Below are positions 34,897-42,516 of a stretch of 64,000 nucleotides of DNA, piece after piece. Below the pieces are notes generated by a model. The model saw nothing but the letters and a program-made list of their open reading frames with translations, had not been told where the DNA came from and did no database searches. Position 1 is the first letter of the stretch. Every line of letters begins with the position of its first letter. The stretch is from Chryseobacterium daecheongense (GTDB lineage: Bacteria > Bacteroidota > Bacteroidia > Flavobacteriales > Weeksellaceae): NCBI GenBank assembly GCA_027920525.1, contig CP115858.1, positions 558,001-622,000 on the forward strand, read 5' to 3'. The translations under genes and the position numbers were made by a program.

Positions 34897-36753
34897 CTAA
34901 TTACCTAATTTCTGAAGGAAAAGATTAAGATCTTCCTCTTTATCTAGTCCTAATTTTTGTTTGATCCTGTAGCGGCTCATTCTTACACTTTTAGGTTCGA
35001 TATGCATCAATTGGGAAATCTGGCGGGTATCCATTTTAAGATACAGGTAAGCACAAAGCTTCATATCAAGAAGGGTAAGCTTTTTATGGGCTTTTTCGTT
35101 GATGAGGTTAAAGAAATCGGGGTGAACTTTCTGGATCTGGAGTTTTGCATCTTCAAAATCATTATCAAGAACGAGCTCTTCTTTCATAATCTTCTGCATA
35201 TTCAGAGAGCTGTCATCGGCAAGTTTATCTTTGATGCTATGCAACATGCGGTTTTTATGTTCCAGCTGAAGGACGTTGGCCATTGCTTCTTTTTGAAGTT
35301 GTTGCTGCTGGGCTTCCAGCAGTTGTTGTTCTGCCCTTAATCTTGCTTGTTCTTCCTTCTCCAGTTTTACCTGCATTTCAGATTCGTGTTTTTCGAATTC
35401 AAGTTGTTTCTCCCGTTCTAAGGAAAGACGCAGTTTGAAATGGTAGGAACGAAACATAAAAAGGAGTCCAAGTAATGAAGCGATAGCAATGCAAACATAT
35501 AAATAGTTTTGAAGTTTACGGCTTTCCTCCCTTTCTTTGAGTATTTTCACTTCATTATTCTTTTTTTCTGTTTCAAATTGTATCTCAAGCTTCTGTGCAT
35601 TAAGGGCTTGCTGCTGATTAAAATTCTTGTCGCTGTATTCGGTTACTTCCGCCTGAAAATCCAAAGCTTTTTCAAAATTGCCCTGATTTTTATAAAAGTT
35701 AGACAAAGCCTGGGTAATATTGATTAAAGTATAATAGTATGGGGCTTTATCGGCTTTCATCAGATGATAAGCTTCTAATAGATACTTTTCTTCTAAAAGA
35801 GTATTACCATCTCTTTTGGCATATTCACTTAATATCCCAAAGCTACTGGCTTTAACTTCTGAAGCATTAGGATTATCTTTTAATATATTCCCCGCTGTCT
35901 CGGCATAATAAATGGCTTTTTTTTCTGCATCTTTATCATTGGCTGGAAAATATTTTAAATATACATTGGCAATATTGTTACAAGTGATGGCATAGGTATA
36001 TCTGGATACTCTTGTTGGATATTTCAGATAAAGATCTTCAGACTTTCTTAAATAAAAGAGAACACTGTCCAGTCCTTTTTTTTCTTTGGAAGAATTGTAA
36101 TTATATTCGTGGGCAACGGATAAGGCTGCATACGCATTACTGAGAAGATTGTAATTTTTTGTTTTTTCTGCATTTTCAACTGTTTTGTGCGCATAGTTAT
36201 TGACTTGGGGTACATTATTCCATGTTGAATATGAGGCATAAAGCTGATAATAAAAACAGGCTGCAATATAAGGGTCCGGTGATTTTTCCAGCTCTTTTAA
36301 CCCGAGCTGACAATATTTTATCCTTTTTTCGTGATCATCCAAAGTTTTATACAAGAACACTTTTGCATAATATGCGGAAGCCATTGCCTGAGGATTTTTA
36401 GATTGCTGGGCAATCATTAAAGCCGAATCACTTATCTTTTTTAAAGAGGCTATTTGCTGATCATTGGCTTTTATAACTGTGAGAAGTGTATAAGCTTTTG
36501 TTGCTTCAAGGTAATTCTTATTCCTTAAGGCGATACGGGCACTCTGCCTTGCCTTATTTTCGGCAGCAGAATAGTTTCTGTTTATTCTGTAAGCTTCTGC
36601 AAGTTGATTTAATAAAAAGGGCTTTTCTTTTTCCTCAGTGGCCGGTTTATTAATTGCCGATTGAAGACTGTCGGTATACACACCCTGAGGAAAAACATGA
36701 CAGCTTATTCCTAAACAGGTCCATAAAAATATTTTGTAGAATACAGATTTCAT
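34897..36753 (-). CDS. TPR-containing membrane regulator with LuxR-like HTH
   Basis: 618 residues from ATG 36753 ('MKSVFYKIFLWTCLGISCHVFPQG'); the frame is open 25 codons further but without a signal-like start. A signal peptide is followed by tetratricopeptide-like helices (about 30-380), one membrane span (about 418-438, 'NYLYVCIAIASLLGLLFMF'), a coiled coil (about 445-520, 'QQLLEAQQQQLQKEA') and a C-terminal DNA-binding helix-turn-helix ('TLLDMKLCAYLYLKMDTRQI', then 'EPKSVRMSRYRIKQKLGL'). This periplasmic-TPR / cytoplasmic-HTH layout is common in Bacteroidetes one-component sensors. Targets are unknown; the S41 gene follows on the same strand. Confidence 0.85.
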   Translation of the reverse strand: MKSVFYKIFLWTCLGISCHVFPQGVYTDSLQSAINKPATEEKEKPFLLNQLAEAYRINRNYSAAENKARQSARIALRNKNYLEATKAYTLLTVIKANDQQIASLKKISDSALMIAQQSKNPQAMASAYYAKVFLYKTLDDHEKRIKYCQLGLKELEKSPDPYIAACFYYQLYASYSTWNNVPQVNNYAHKTVENAEKTKNYNLLSNAYAALSVAHEYNYNSSKEKKGLDSVLFYLRKSEDLYLKYPTRVSRYTYAITCNNIANVYLKYFPANDKDAEKKAIYYAETAGNILKDNPNASEVKASSFGILSEYAKRDGNTLLEEKYLLEAYHLMKADKAPYYYTLINITQALSNFYKNQGNFEKALDFQAEVTEYSDKNFNQQQALNAQKLEIQFETEKKNNEVKILKEREESRKLQNYLYVCIAIASLLGLLFMFRSYHFKLRLSLEREKQLEFEKHESEMQVKLEKEEQARLRAEQQLLEAQQQQLQKEAMANVLQLEHKNRMLHSIKDKLADDSSLNMQKIMKEELVLDNDFEDAKLQIQKVHPDFFNLINEKAHKKLTLLDMKLCAYLYLKMDTRQISQLMHIEPKSVRMSRYRIKQKLGLDKEEDLNLFLQKLGN

Positions 36754-36986
36754 ATACTTAAAATTAAGATAATTTGTTAGATTCCCGCATAAAAGTTTGT
36801 AAATATGGACGAATATATAGAATAGCAAGATGCTGGAAACCAGTGCTGTTTGATTCCTGTAGTCATATTGTAGACACCCTTATAAGAGAAGTAGATGTTT
36901 TGTAGCATCATAAAGTTTGGAAATACGCGCCATTCAAACGAATCTTTGTCTTAGCAATATTGCTGTATAATTAATCACAGATTTTT

Positions 36987-37310
36987 ATGAACAACAAAAC
37001 TTTATCTATCGTTTCCTATATTACTCCTATAGGCTGGATTATAGCCTATCTATCAGGAAAAGACAATGCAGACGCTCTACTTAAATATCATTTAAGACAG
37101 TCTTTAGGACTTATGATTATAAGTATCCTTTTCAATATTTTAATGAGAATACTGGTTTCTGTGACACCTGCATTATCTTTTTTAGGTATCGCAGGACTTC
37201 TTATTACCATATTCTGGATATTGGGAATCATTAATGCCGCAAACGGAGCAGAAAAGCCGGTTCCCGTATTCGGAAAAATGTTTGAAGATAAATTTAATTT
37301 CATTGGTTAA
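36987..37310 (+). CDS. DUF4870-family membrane protein
   Basis: 107 residues with three or four hydrophobic helices. 'LSIVSYITPIGWIIAYLSG' at the start, 'LLKYHLRQSLGLMI' and the end 'GIINAANGAEKPVPVFGKMF' are the DUF4870 hallmarks (Tic20-like import-component fold). The role in bacteria is not established. It is the first of five same-strand genes of small membrane proteins and a lipoprotein. Confidence 0.85.
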   Translation: MNNKTLSIVSYITPIGWIIAYLSGKDNADALLKYHLRQSLGLMIISILFNILMRILVSVTPALSFLGIAGLLITIFWILGIINAANGAEKPVPVFGKMFEDKFNFIG

Positions 37311-37329
37311 CACAAGCAGGAAAATTAAT

Positions 37330-37803
37330 ATGGACGATTATAAATATTTCATCCGTGAAGGCAATCAGTTTCATCTTAAAACCAAAGTCTCAACTGCAGT
37401 TCTAAGAACAATATTATGTGTAGTAATAGCTGTTGTTTTGTATTACATAATCCCTCCGGAAAATAAGATAAGGCTTTGGTCAGCTGTTCTTTTCGTGTTC
37501 TTTGCATTGGTTAATTTGTTGAGGACAACAAAAAAATTGATCATCAATACACAGGCCAGAACCATCATTCATAAAAATAATATATTGAGTGGAGAAGCTG
37601 TTTACCGTTTTGAAGATTTTGAACAATTTTATGTACTCGTGGGAAAATATCTTTTTATCACCATGGACAGTACAGCTTTCTTAATATTTGATCAGAATGG
37701 CAGAGAGAAGAGAGTTCCGGTCGTTGTAGGGCTTTTTAGTTCAAGAACTCCACAAAATGCCATTAATGAAGTAAGCGAAATCATGAATATTGCAGAAAAA
37801 TAA
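37330..37803 (+). CDS. Small two-span membrane protein, PH-like soluble part
   Basis: 157 residues from ATG 37330; the frame is open upstream across the end of the previous gene but the text there is not protein-like. Two hydrophobic spans (about 22-41 and 47-63) are followed by a beta-rich soluble domain ('NTQARTIIHKNNILSGEAVYRFEDF') reminiscent of bacterial PH-like domains. It lies 19 bases after the DUF4870 gene and overlaps the next gene by one base (TAATG), implying coupling. No family recognised. Confidence 0.7.
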   Translation: MDDYKYFIREGNQFHLKTKVSTAVLRTILCVVIAVVLYYIIPPENKIRLWSAVLFVFFALVNLLRTTKKLIINTQARTIIHKNNILSGEAVYRFEDFEQFYVLVGKYLFITMDSTAFLIFDQNGREKRVPVVVGLFSSRTPQNAINEVSEIMNIAEK

Positions 37804-38300
37804 TGGAATCGAATAAATATCAACTGGAAATAACCTCCACTGAATTAAGTATAAAACCTTATTTCGGATATTTACCAAAGATAAAGATATTCGTTTTTCT
37901 GGCTATTGTTATATTCTGTTTTGTTCCCTTTTTCACCCAGCTGAATGATAACATCCGATATACGTTGTATGGCCTTGGTGGGATCATGTTATTGTATGCG
38001 GTATATGATTTTATCTTTTGGGCCGGTATAAAATTCCTGTTTGATAAAAAAACAAACAGTATTTACAAGATTTACCCATTGTCGGTAAGAAAAAGATTAA
38101 TGGCTTTTGATGAAATGACAATTATCAATACTGCAGAATATGGTGACAGGGCTTATGCCATAGGTAAAAAGAAGAAACAGTTTCTAAGAAATTATCCTAT
38201 TAGTGATACCTTTTCCGGAAGTAAAAGAAGTAATAGGAGAGAGGATGAATACGTAGAACAGATACTGAATCCTATTCTTGAGTTTGTAAATAATCCTTAA
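37803..38300 (+). CDS. Small two-span membrane protein, related layout to its neighbour
   Basis: 165 residues. Two hydrophobic spans (about 28-45 and 52-74), then a charged beta-rich part ('KTNSIYKIYPLSVRKRLMAFDEM'). The same order as the gene before it, including a 'KTNSIYK' turn in the place of 'QARTIIHK', suggests they are diverged paralogues. Start and stop overlap (TAATG) link their translation. Function unknown. Confidence 0.7.
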   Translation: MESNKYQLEITSTELSIKPYFGYLPKIKIFVFLAIVIFCFVPFFTQLNDNIRYTLYGLGGIMLLYAVYDFIFWAGIKFLFDKKTNSIYKIYPLSVRKRLMAFDEMTIINTAEYGDRAYAIGKKKKQFLRNYPISDTFSGSKRSNRREDEYVEQILNPILEFVNNP

Positions 38301-38329
38301 ATCTAAAGTCACTCCAAATACATATCAAT

Positions 38330-39310
38330 ATGAAAAAAAAGATTGTTATATTCTGGATACTGTATATGTTGTTTTTTGCAATCCCATTTCCAATGATTTT
38401 GTATTACAACATCAAGGGGGATGACCCTACTGATCTCAGCCTTGTAAACCCATGGCTTGCTTTAGGTATTTTAGCCGTTTCTCTTATATTATGGATCATT
38501 ATTCTTACCGGGTATTTTCGCAAATGGATCCTGTCTAATTTTACAGCAAAAAAGAATATTGAATATTTAAACAAAAATGGAGTCCCTCGCAAAGCCGAAA
38601 TAATTGAAGCTGTAAAAATAAAGGAGGAGAGTAAATATAACTCTTATGAACTAAAACTATTATTTAAAAATTTAGTAGATACTGAAATTGTCCAGAAAAC
38701 AACGGTAAACGATTCAAAACCTCAGCAGCATCGATTTGAAGCCGGGAAAAAGATTGATATTCTTATTGACAAAGAAGTAAAAAGAGAACCTTATTTTATT
38801 TTTGCAGGAACTGAAGCGAAGATCAGTATCCTGACTATTTCTCTTATTTGCTTAGGATGGCTTGCACTTGTTGCAATTATTTCCTGGTATTATATCTACT
38901 CTTATCATACGGAAAGTATGGGAATGGGTTGGAGGTTTATGGTTTTCTGGCATCCTCTTATTCTTTGCCCTGCCATTCTTTTGCTGTATAGAGTAGGATT
39001 TCCTTTGATTATAAGAGTATTTGAAGGAAAAAAAAAGGGTGAAGCCGCGCTTATTAAATTGAAAGGGATAAAAACTACAGCCAGATTACTGAGCGCCAAC
39101 CAGACAGGAACCTATATTAATGAACAGCCTATGGTTCTGTTTAGAGTAGAATATATAGATTTCCAAAATCATACAAGAAGGGCAGAGCTCAAAAAAATTG
39201 TAAATCTTCTTGACCTGAATATAGTAAAACAGGCAAACATAGATATTTTTTACCTCAAAGAAAATCCTGACCTTGTTGCATTTGCCTCTGATTTGGATCA
39301 AATTAGTTAA
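38330..39310 (+). CDS. Four-span membrane protein with duplicated DUF3592-like domain
   Basis: 326 residues. Two hydrophobic pairs (about 6-26 and 43-65; about 166-192 and 203-228) alternate with two similar soluble beta domains: 'GVPRKAEIIEAVKIK ... KIDILIDKEVKREPYF' (about 82-160) and 'KTTARLLSANQTG ... NIDIFYLKENPDLVAF' (about 243-320). Each looks like a DUF3592-type module, so the gene is an internal duplication of a two-span plus beta-domain unit. Third of the small-membrane-protein run. No function known. Confidence 0.7.
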   Translation: MKKKIVIFWILYMLFFAIPFPMILYYNIKGDDPTDLSLVNPWLALGILAVSLILWIIILTGYFRKWILSNFTAKKNIEYLNKNGVPRKAEIIEAVKIKEESKYNSYELKLLFKNLVDTEIVQKTTVNDSKPQQHRFEAGKKIDILIDKEVKREPYFIFAGTEAKISILTISLICLGWLALVAIISWYYIYSYHTESMGMGWRFMVFWHPLILCPAILLLYRVGFPLIIRVFEGKKKGEAALIKLKGIKTTARLLSANQTGTYINEQPMVLFRVEYIDFQNHTRRAELKKIVNLLDLNIVKQANIDIFYLKENPDLVAFASDLDQIS

Positions 39311-39314
39311 CACC

Positions 39315-40046
39315 ATGAAAAAATCAATCATTATAATAATTGCAGGCAGTACTCTTTTTACAGGTTGCGAACAGATTTCAAAGAGTGTTAAGGATACCCT
39401 TAAGCCTGTACCAAAAGATAGTACTTCTACCTATGTAAAAAAGGAAGAAACTTTTCCTGAAAGCCCATTTGATCCTGCAGTAGAACGGCAGATAGAAGAA
39501 GCGCAGCATATGGTCAATACTATTTTGGAAAAACATAGTAAAACCCATGTTCAGACTCATCAGGAAGGTAAAAGCACAGACTTTCTAAGCAACGAAGAAA
39601 AATTAATCAAAGCTGAGGAAGCACTGAAAAAGCTGCCTCAGTACATGGGTAAAGAGATCTTTATCTACTCTTCCGTTTATTTTTATAACGATGGCAATAT
39701 CAGGCTGATGCTTCAGCATCCTCAGAACCCGGAATACATAGACAATTACCGCTATGAAAATGGTAAATGGTCTGAGCCCAGCCCGGAACAATTATCCGTT
39801 AAAGATAATATTAAAACCAGGTTGGTCCCCTTAAGAAAGCTTCCTTTCGTAAATATTGCCAAAGCGGCAGAAATCTATAATGAAAAAACAGCTCGCGTTG
39901 AAGGAGCAAAGCCTGTTACAAATATTTCCATCTCGGTCTGGAACAATATGATAAGATGGTATCCTTCAAGCATTAACGGAAGCAGGGAACGCTATTCAAT
40001 TGAGTTAAACGAAAACGGAACATTAAAAAAATTTGAGAGAGAGTAG
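39315..40046 (+). CDS. Lipoprotein of unknown function
   Basis: 243 residues from ATG 39315, four bases after the previous stop; the open frame upstream overlaps that gene. The signal ends in 'STLFTGC' with Cys18. The rest is soluble, with 'EEALKKLPQYMGKEIFIYSSVYFYNDGNI' and 'LRKLPFVNIAKAAEIYNEKTA' as the only distinct stretches, both strand-rich. Last of the five-gene run starting at 36987. I do not recognise a family. Confidence 0.75.
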   Translation: MKKSIIIIIAGSTLFTGCEQISKSVKDTLKPVPKDSTSTYVKKEETFPESPFDPAVERQIEEAQHMVNTILEKHSKTHVQTHQEGKSTDFLSNEEKLIKAEEALKKLPQYMGKEIFIYSSVYFYNDGNIRLMLQHPQNPEYIDNYRYENGKWSEPSPEQLSVKDNIKTRLVPLRKLPFVNIAKAAEIYNEKTARVEGAKPVTNISISVWNNMIRWYPSSINGSRERYSIELNENGTLKKFERE

Positions 40047-40068
40047 TAAGGAGGTATAATATAAAAGA

Positions 40069-40089
40069 ATCCGCTCTTTAGGAGCGGAT
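40069..40089 (+). terminator. Hairpin after the lipoprotein gene
   Basis: ATCCGCTC (40069-40076) pairs with GAGCGGAT (40082-40089) with a five-base loop. No T run follows directly, so it is a weak terminator candidate. Confidence 0.55.
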
Positions 40090-40130
40090 CCAGTAGATAA
40101 ATACATCTCATTTTTTTAATTAGACAACAA

Positions 40131-40159
40131 TAAAAAGCACAGCCGACAATGCTGTGCTT
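40131..40159 (-). terminator. Hairpin with T run on the minus strand
   Basis: AAGCACAGC (40135-40143) pairs with GCTGTGCTT (40151-40159); the minus strand ends in TTTTTA after the stem. It is 250 bases after the epoxide hydrolase stop and is the likely end of that transcript. Confidence 0.6.
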
Positions 40160-40290
40160 AAATTTTTATAAATTTAATTGCAATTTCAAATCTGAAAAAA
40201 GCAAAAAACGATTTCATTTCAGTTGTATTACATAGTAAATGTAGGAATAATTTTAATACAAAACATGAATTAAATGTTAAAATTCACAAG

Positions 40291-40314
40291 TTATCCACAT
40301 TTTTTTGTGGATAA
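40291..40314. promoter_or_regulatory. Inverted pair of perfect DnaA boxes
   Basis: TTATCCACA (40291-40299) and TGTGGATAA (40306-40314) are both exact consensus DnaA boxes in opposite orientation, separated by six T. An AT-rich stretch lies to the left. It may be part of a replication origin, a DnaA-titrating site or a DnaA-regulated promoter. No dnaA, dnaN or other origin-linked gene is in the window. Confidence 0.55.
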
Positions 40315-40408
40315 GTCTGTGATTCGGTCTTTCAGTGTATTGATTGGCTTTATCAATTTCCTGTTTTTGTCCTTATCATGGTGTTTTGAGAACTAATTCG
40401 TAGTATAG

Positions 40409-41515
40409 TTACAAAGAATAAAAGAATGATCTCAATTCATCTGAAAATACCTCGGGTATTTCCAATGCTGCAAAATGGCCGCCATTATTCAGTTTTTTAA
40501 AAGAGACAACATTGACAAACCGTTCTGCCCATTCTCTGGGAAACTGGGCCTCACGGGGAAGCACTACAATTCCCGCAGGAACATCGGTTTTTTCCAATGG
40601 CTGAGATCCTCCCCATTGTGCTATAGCATCGGCTTTATACATTCTCATGGATGTACCGATGGTCTGGGTGACCCAATAGATCATAATATTCGTAAGCAAC
40701 TCATCGCGTCCTCCAAAAGCTGTTTCGATTAATTCAGGAGGAGCACCGGCGTTTCCAAAACTAATGATCCATGCCGCTAACCCGACAGGAGAGTCATTGA
40801 GTGCATAAGCCAATGATTGTGGTTTTGTAGAGTGAACCATAGCGTAAGCACCTTCGGAATACCACCAGCGTTGTACAAACTGGGCAAATTGCTTTTCTTC
40901 CTCTGTCATTGTATTCGGATCTTCCTGTCCCATAGGATAACCGATATCCGTAAAATGAACTCCCTCCATAATATCCGGATATTTGGAAGCTAAAGCTTTG
41001 GTAACTCCCATTCCCACGTCTCCACCCGCAGCACAAAATTTATTATACCCTAATGTTTCCGTCATTAATTTGATCCATACATCTGCTACGGCTTCACTAC
41101 TAATGGCAATCTTATCAGAAAAGCCAAACCCTGGAATGGAAGGAATAATAAGATCAAAAGTTTGTTCACCCTCCGTAAGCAGAGGAATTATTTTGTGAAA
41201 ACGATAAAAGGTATCCGGCCAGCCGTGGGTTAGCAATAAGGGGATGGAATTGCTTCCTTTTCCTTTTATATACTGGAAATGAATCTGAATCCCGTCAATG
41301 TCAGTTGTATATTGGGGATATTGATTCAACTGGTCTTGATGTTTTTTCCAGTCGTATCCATTGATCCAGTAGTCTGTAATTTCCTTCAGGTACTTTTCGC
41401 TTGTTCCGAAGTGCCAGTCAGAACCTTCAGCTTCTCCGGGCCATCGGGTGTTTTGAATTCGGTTTTTCAGATCTGTAAGAACAGTCTCTGAAATGTTTAC
41501 GGTAAATGGTTTCAT
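40409..41515 (-). CDS. Epoxide hydrolase (EHN / alpha-beta hydrolase)
   Basis: 368 residues from ATG 41515 ('MKPFTVNISETVLTDLKNRI'); the upstream 15 codons of the open frame overlap the promoter. The N-terminal epoxide hydrolase domain ('RWPGEAEGSDWHFGTSEKYL', about 23-42) precedes an alpha/beta hydrolase with the oxyanion block 'LTHGWPDTFYRF', the nucleophile Asp in 'AAGGDVGMGVTK', and the catalytic His in 'NNGGHFAALE'. Opens epoxides to diols in the cytoplasm; the substrate is unknown. A -7 element is at 41558-41565 on the minus strand. Confidence 0.88.
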   Translation of the reverse strand: MKPFTVNISETVLTDLKNRIQNTRWPGEAEGSDWHFGTSEKYLKEITDYWINGYDWKKHQDQLNQYPQYTTDIDGIQIHFQYIKGKGSNSIPLLLTHGWPDTFYRFHKIIPLLTEGEQTFDLIIPSIPGFGFSDKIAISSEAVADVWIKLMTETLGYNKFCAAGGDVGMGVTKALASKYPDIMEGVHFTDIGYPMGQEDPNTMTEEEKQFAQFVQRWWYSEGAYAMVHSTKPQSLAYALNDSPVGLAAWIISFGNAGAPPELIETAFGGRDELLTNIMIYWVTQTIGTSMRMYKADAIAQWGGSQPLEKTDVPAGIVVLPREAQFPREWAERFVNVVSFKKLNNGGHFAALEIPEVFSDELRSFFYSL

Positions 41516-41557
41516 ATGATTTGAATTTGGTTGTATGAGTTGCATTATGGTTCTTAA

Positions 41558-41565
41558 CAAATATA
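41558..41565 (-). promoter_or_regulatory. -7 promoter element of the epoxide hydrolase gene
   Basis: The plus strand reads CAAATATA, i.e. TATATTTG on the minus strand, an exact TAnnTTTG 42 bases before the ATG at 41515. It argues against the longer upstream start. Confidence 0.5.
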
Positions 41566-41684
41566 ATTCTTTAATTGTTTTGTAAAGTCGTATTAATTAG
41601 ATATTTATAAATTTTTATACTGCTATTTTAAATTAAATAAGTAAATTTATCCTATTAAAATCTCTTTATAAATATCATCAGTAT

Positions 41685-41791
41685 TTACCGGTAAGATTCT
41701 ATAACCGGGCTTTATAAGGGTTCAGGCTCCTGGACTCCTTGTCATTTTATATTTACATAAAAACAAAACCAATGGTAATATTATATTACCG
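41685..41791 (+). promoter_or_regulatory. Palindromes upstream of the NAD(P)-binding gene
   Basis: In the spacer before 41825, TTACCGGTAA (41685-41694) is a perfect 10-bp palindrome, and GGTAATATTATATTACC (41775-41791) is a perfect 17-bp palindrome 33 bases before the ATG. Both share the TTACCGG / GGTAA word, so they may be two sites of one regulator. Confidence 0.4.
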
Positions 41792-41824
41792 GCGTGTACA
41801 GTTTATAACATTAAAGAGATTCTT

Positions 41825-42463
41825 ATGAAAACAAATACAATAGCCGTGATCGGCGGTACCGGAAAATCCGGAAAATATCTTGTTCGTCAGCTTTTGGAAA
41901 AAGGCTATTCCATTAAACTTTTGCTCAGAAATCCCGAGAATTTTAAATCAAAAAATTCTCTGATAGAAATTATGAAAGGGGATGCCAGAAATTATCAGTC
42001 CGTTCATGCTTTACTTAAAGATTGCAGCTGTGTTATCAGTACTTTAGGGCAGCCGGTTGGTGAAGATCCTATATTCAGTGATGCCACGGGAAATATTCTA
42101 AAGGCGATGACCTTTCACGGTCTTAAAAGATATATTGTAACTACCGGATTGAATGTTAACACCCCTTTTGATAAAAAAAATATAAAGGTGAAACAGGCAA
42201 CAGACTGGATGTATCAAAACTATCCGAAAACAACAACAGACAAGCAGACAGAATATGAATTACTTACGACAACAGATCTGGACTGGACATTGGTAAGACT
42301 TCCTTTAATTATTCAGACCGATGAACATTTTAATGTGGAAACCAATCTGGAAGATTGTAAGGGTGAAAATATCAGCGCAGCAGACCTGGCGGAATTTCTG
42401 ATTTCACAAATTGAAGATACCATATACATCAGGGAAAGCCCATTTTTGTATAATGTGCTTTAA
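41825..42463 (+). CDS. NAD(P)H-binding protein (NmrA / SDR-a5-like)
   Basis: 212 residues. The N-terminal Rossmann motif is 'AVIGGTGKSGKYLVRQLLEKG' (8-28), followed by 'KLLLRNPENF' with the Arg that marks NADP-binding atypical SDRs, then 'CSVISTLGQ'-like text around 71-79 and 'TDLDWTLVRLPLI' (about 151-163). This is the NAD(P)H-binding_10 / SDR-a5 type, small proteins often reacting to redox or quinone stress. Convergent with uvrA, and behind two palindromes. Confidence 0.85.
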   Translation: MKTNTIAVIGGTGKSGKYLVRQLLEKGYSIKLLLRNPENFKSKNSLIEIMKGDARNYQSVHALLKDCSCVISTLGQPVGEDPIFSDATGNILKAMTFHGLKRYIVTTGLNVNTPFDKKNIKVKQATDWMYQNYPKTTTDKQTEYELLTTTDLDWTLVRLPLIIQTDEHFNVETNLEDCKGENISAADLAEFLISQIEDTIYIRESPFLYNVL

Positions 42464-42485
42464 AATCATTTAATAAGATTAAAAA

Positions 42486-42512
42486 AACAGAGAGTCAATT
42501 TGACTCTCTGTT
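42486..42512. terminator. Bidirectional terminator between NAD(P)-binding gene and uvrA
   Basis: AACAGAGAGTCA (42486-42497) pairs with TGACTCTCTGTT (42501-42512); the A run before it gives a T run on the minus strand. It closes the convergent genes. Confidence 0.8.
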
Positions 42513-42516
42513 CATA

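Larger units (their letters stand above)
40047..40408. other. Spacer with two terminators and mirrored DnaA boxes
   Basis: About 360 bases without a gene. From left: terminator hairpin 40069-40089, a second hairpin 40135-40159, an AT-rich stretch (40160-40290) and two perfect DnaA boxes facing each other at 40291-40314. No small ORF with a believable start was found. Confidence 0.6.
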
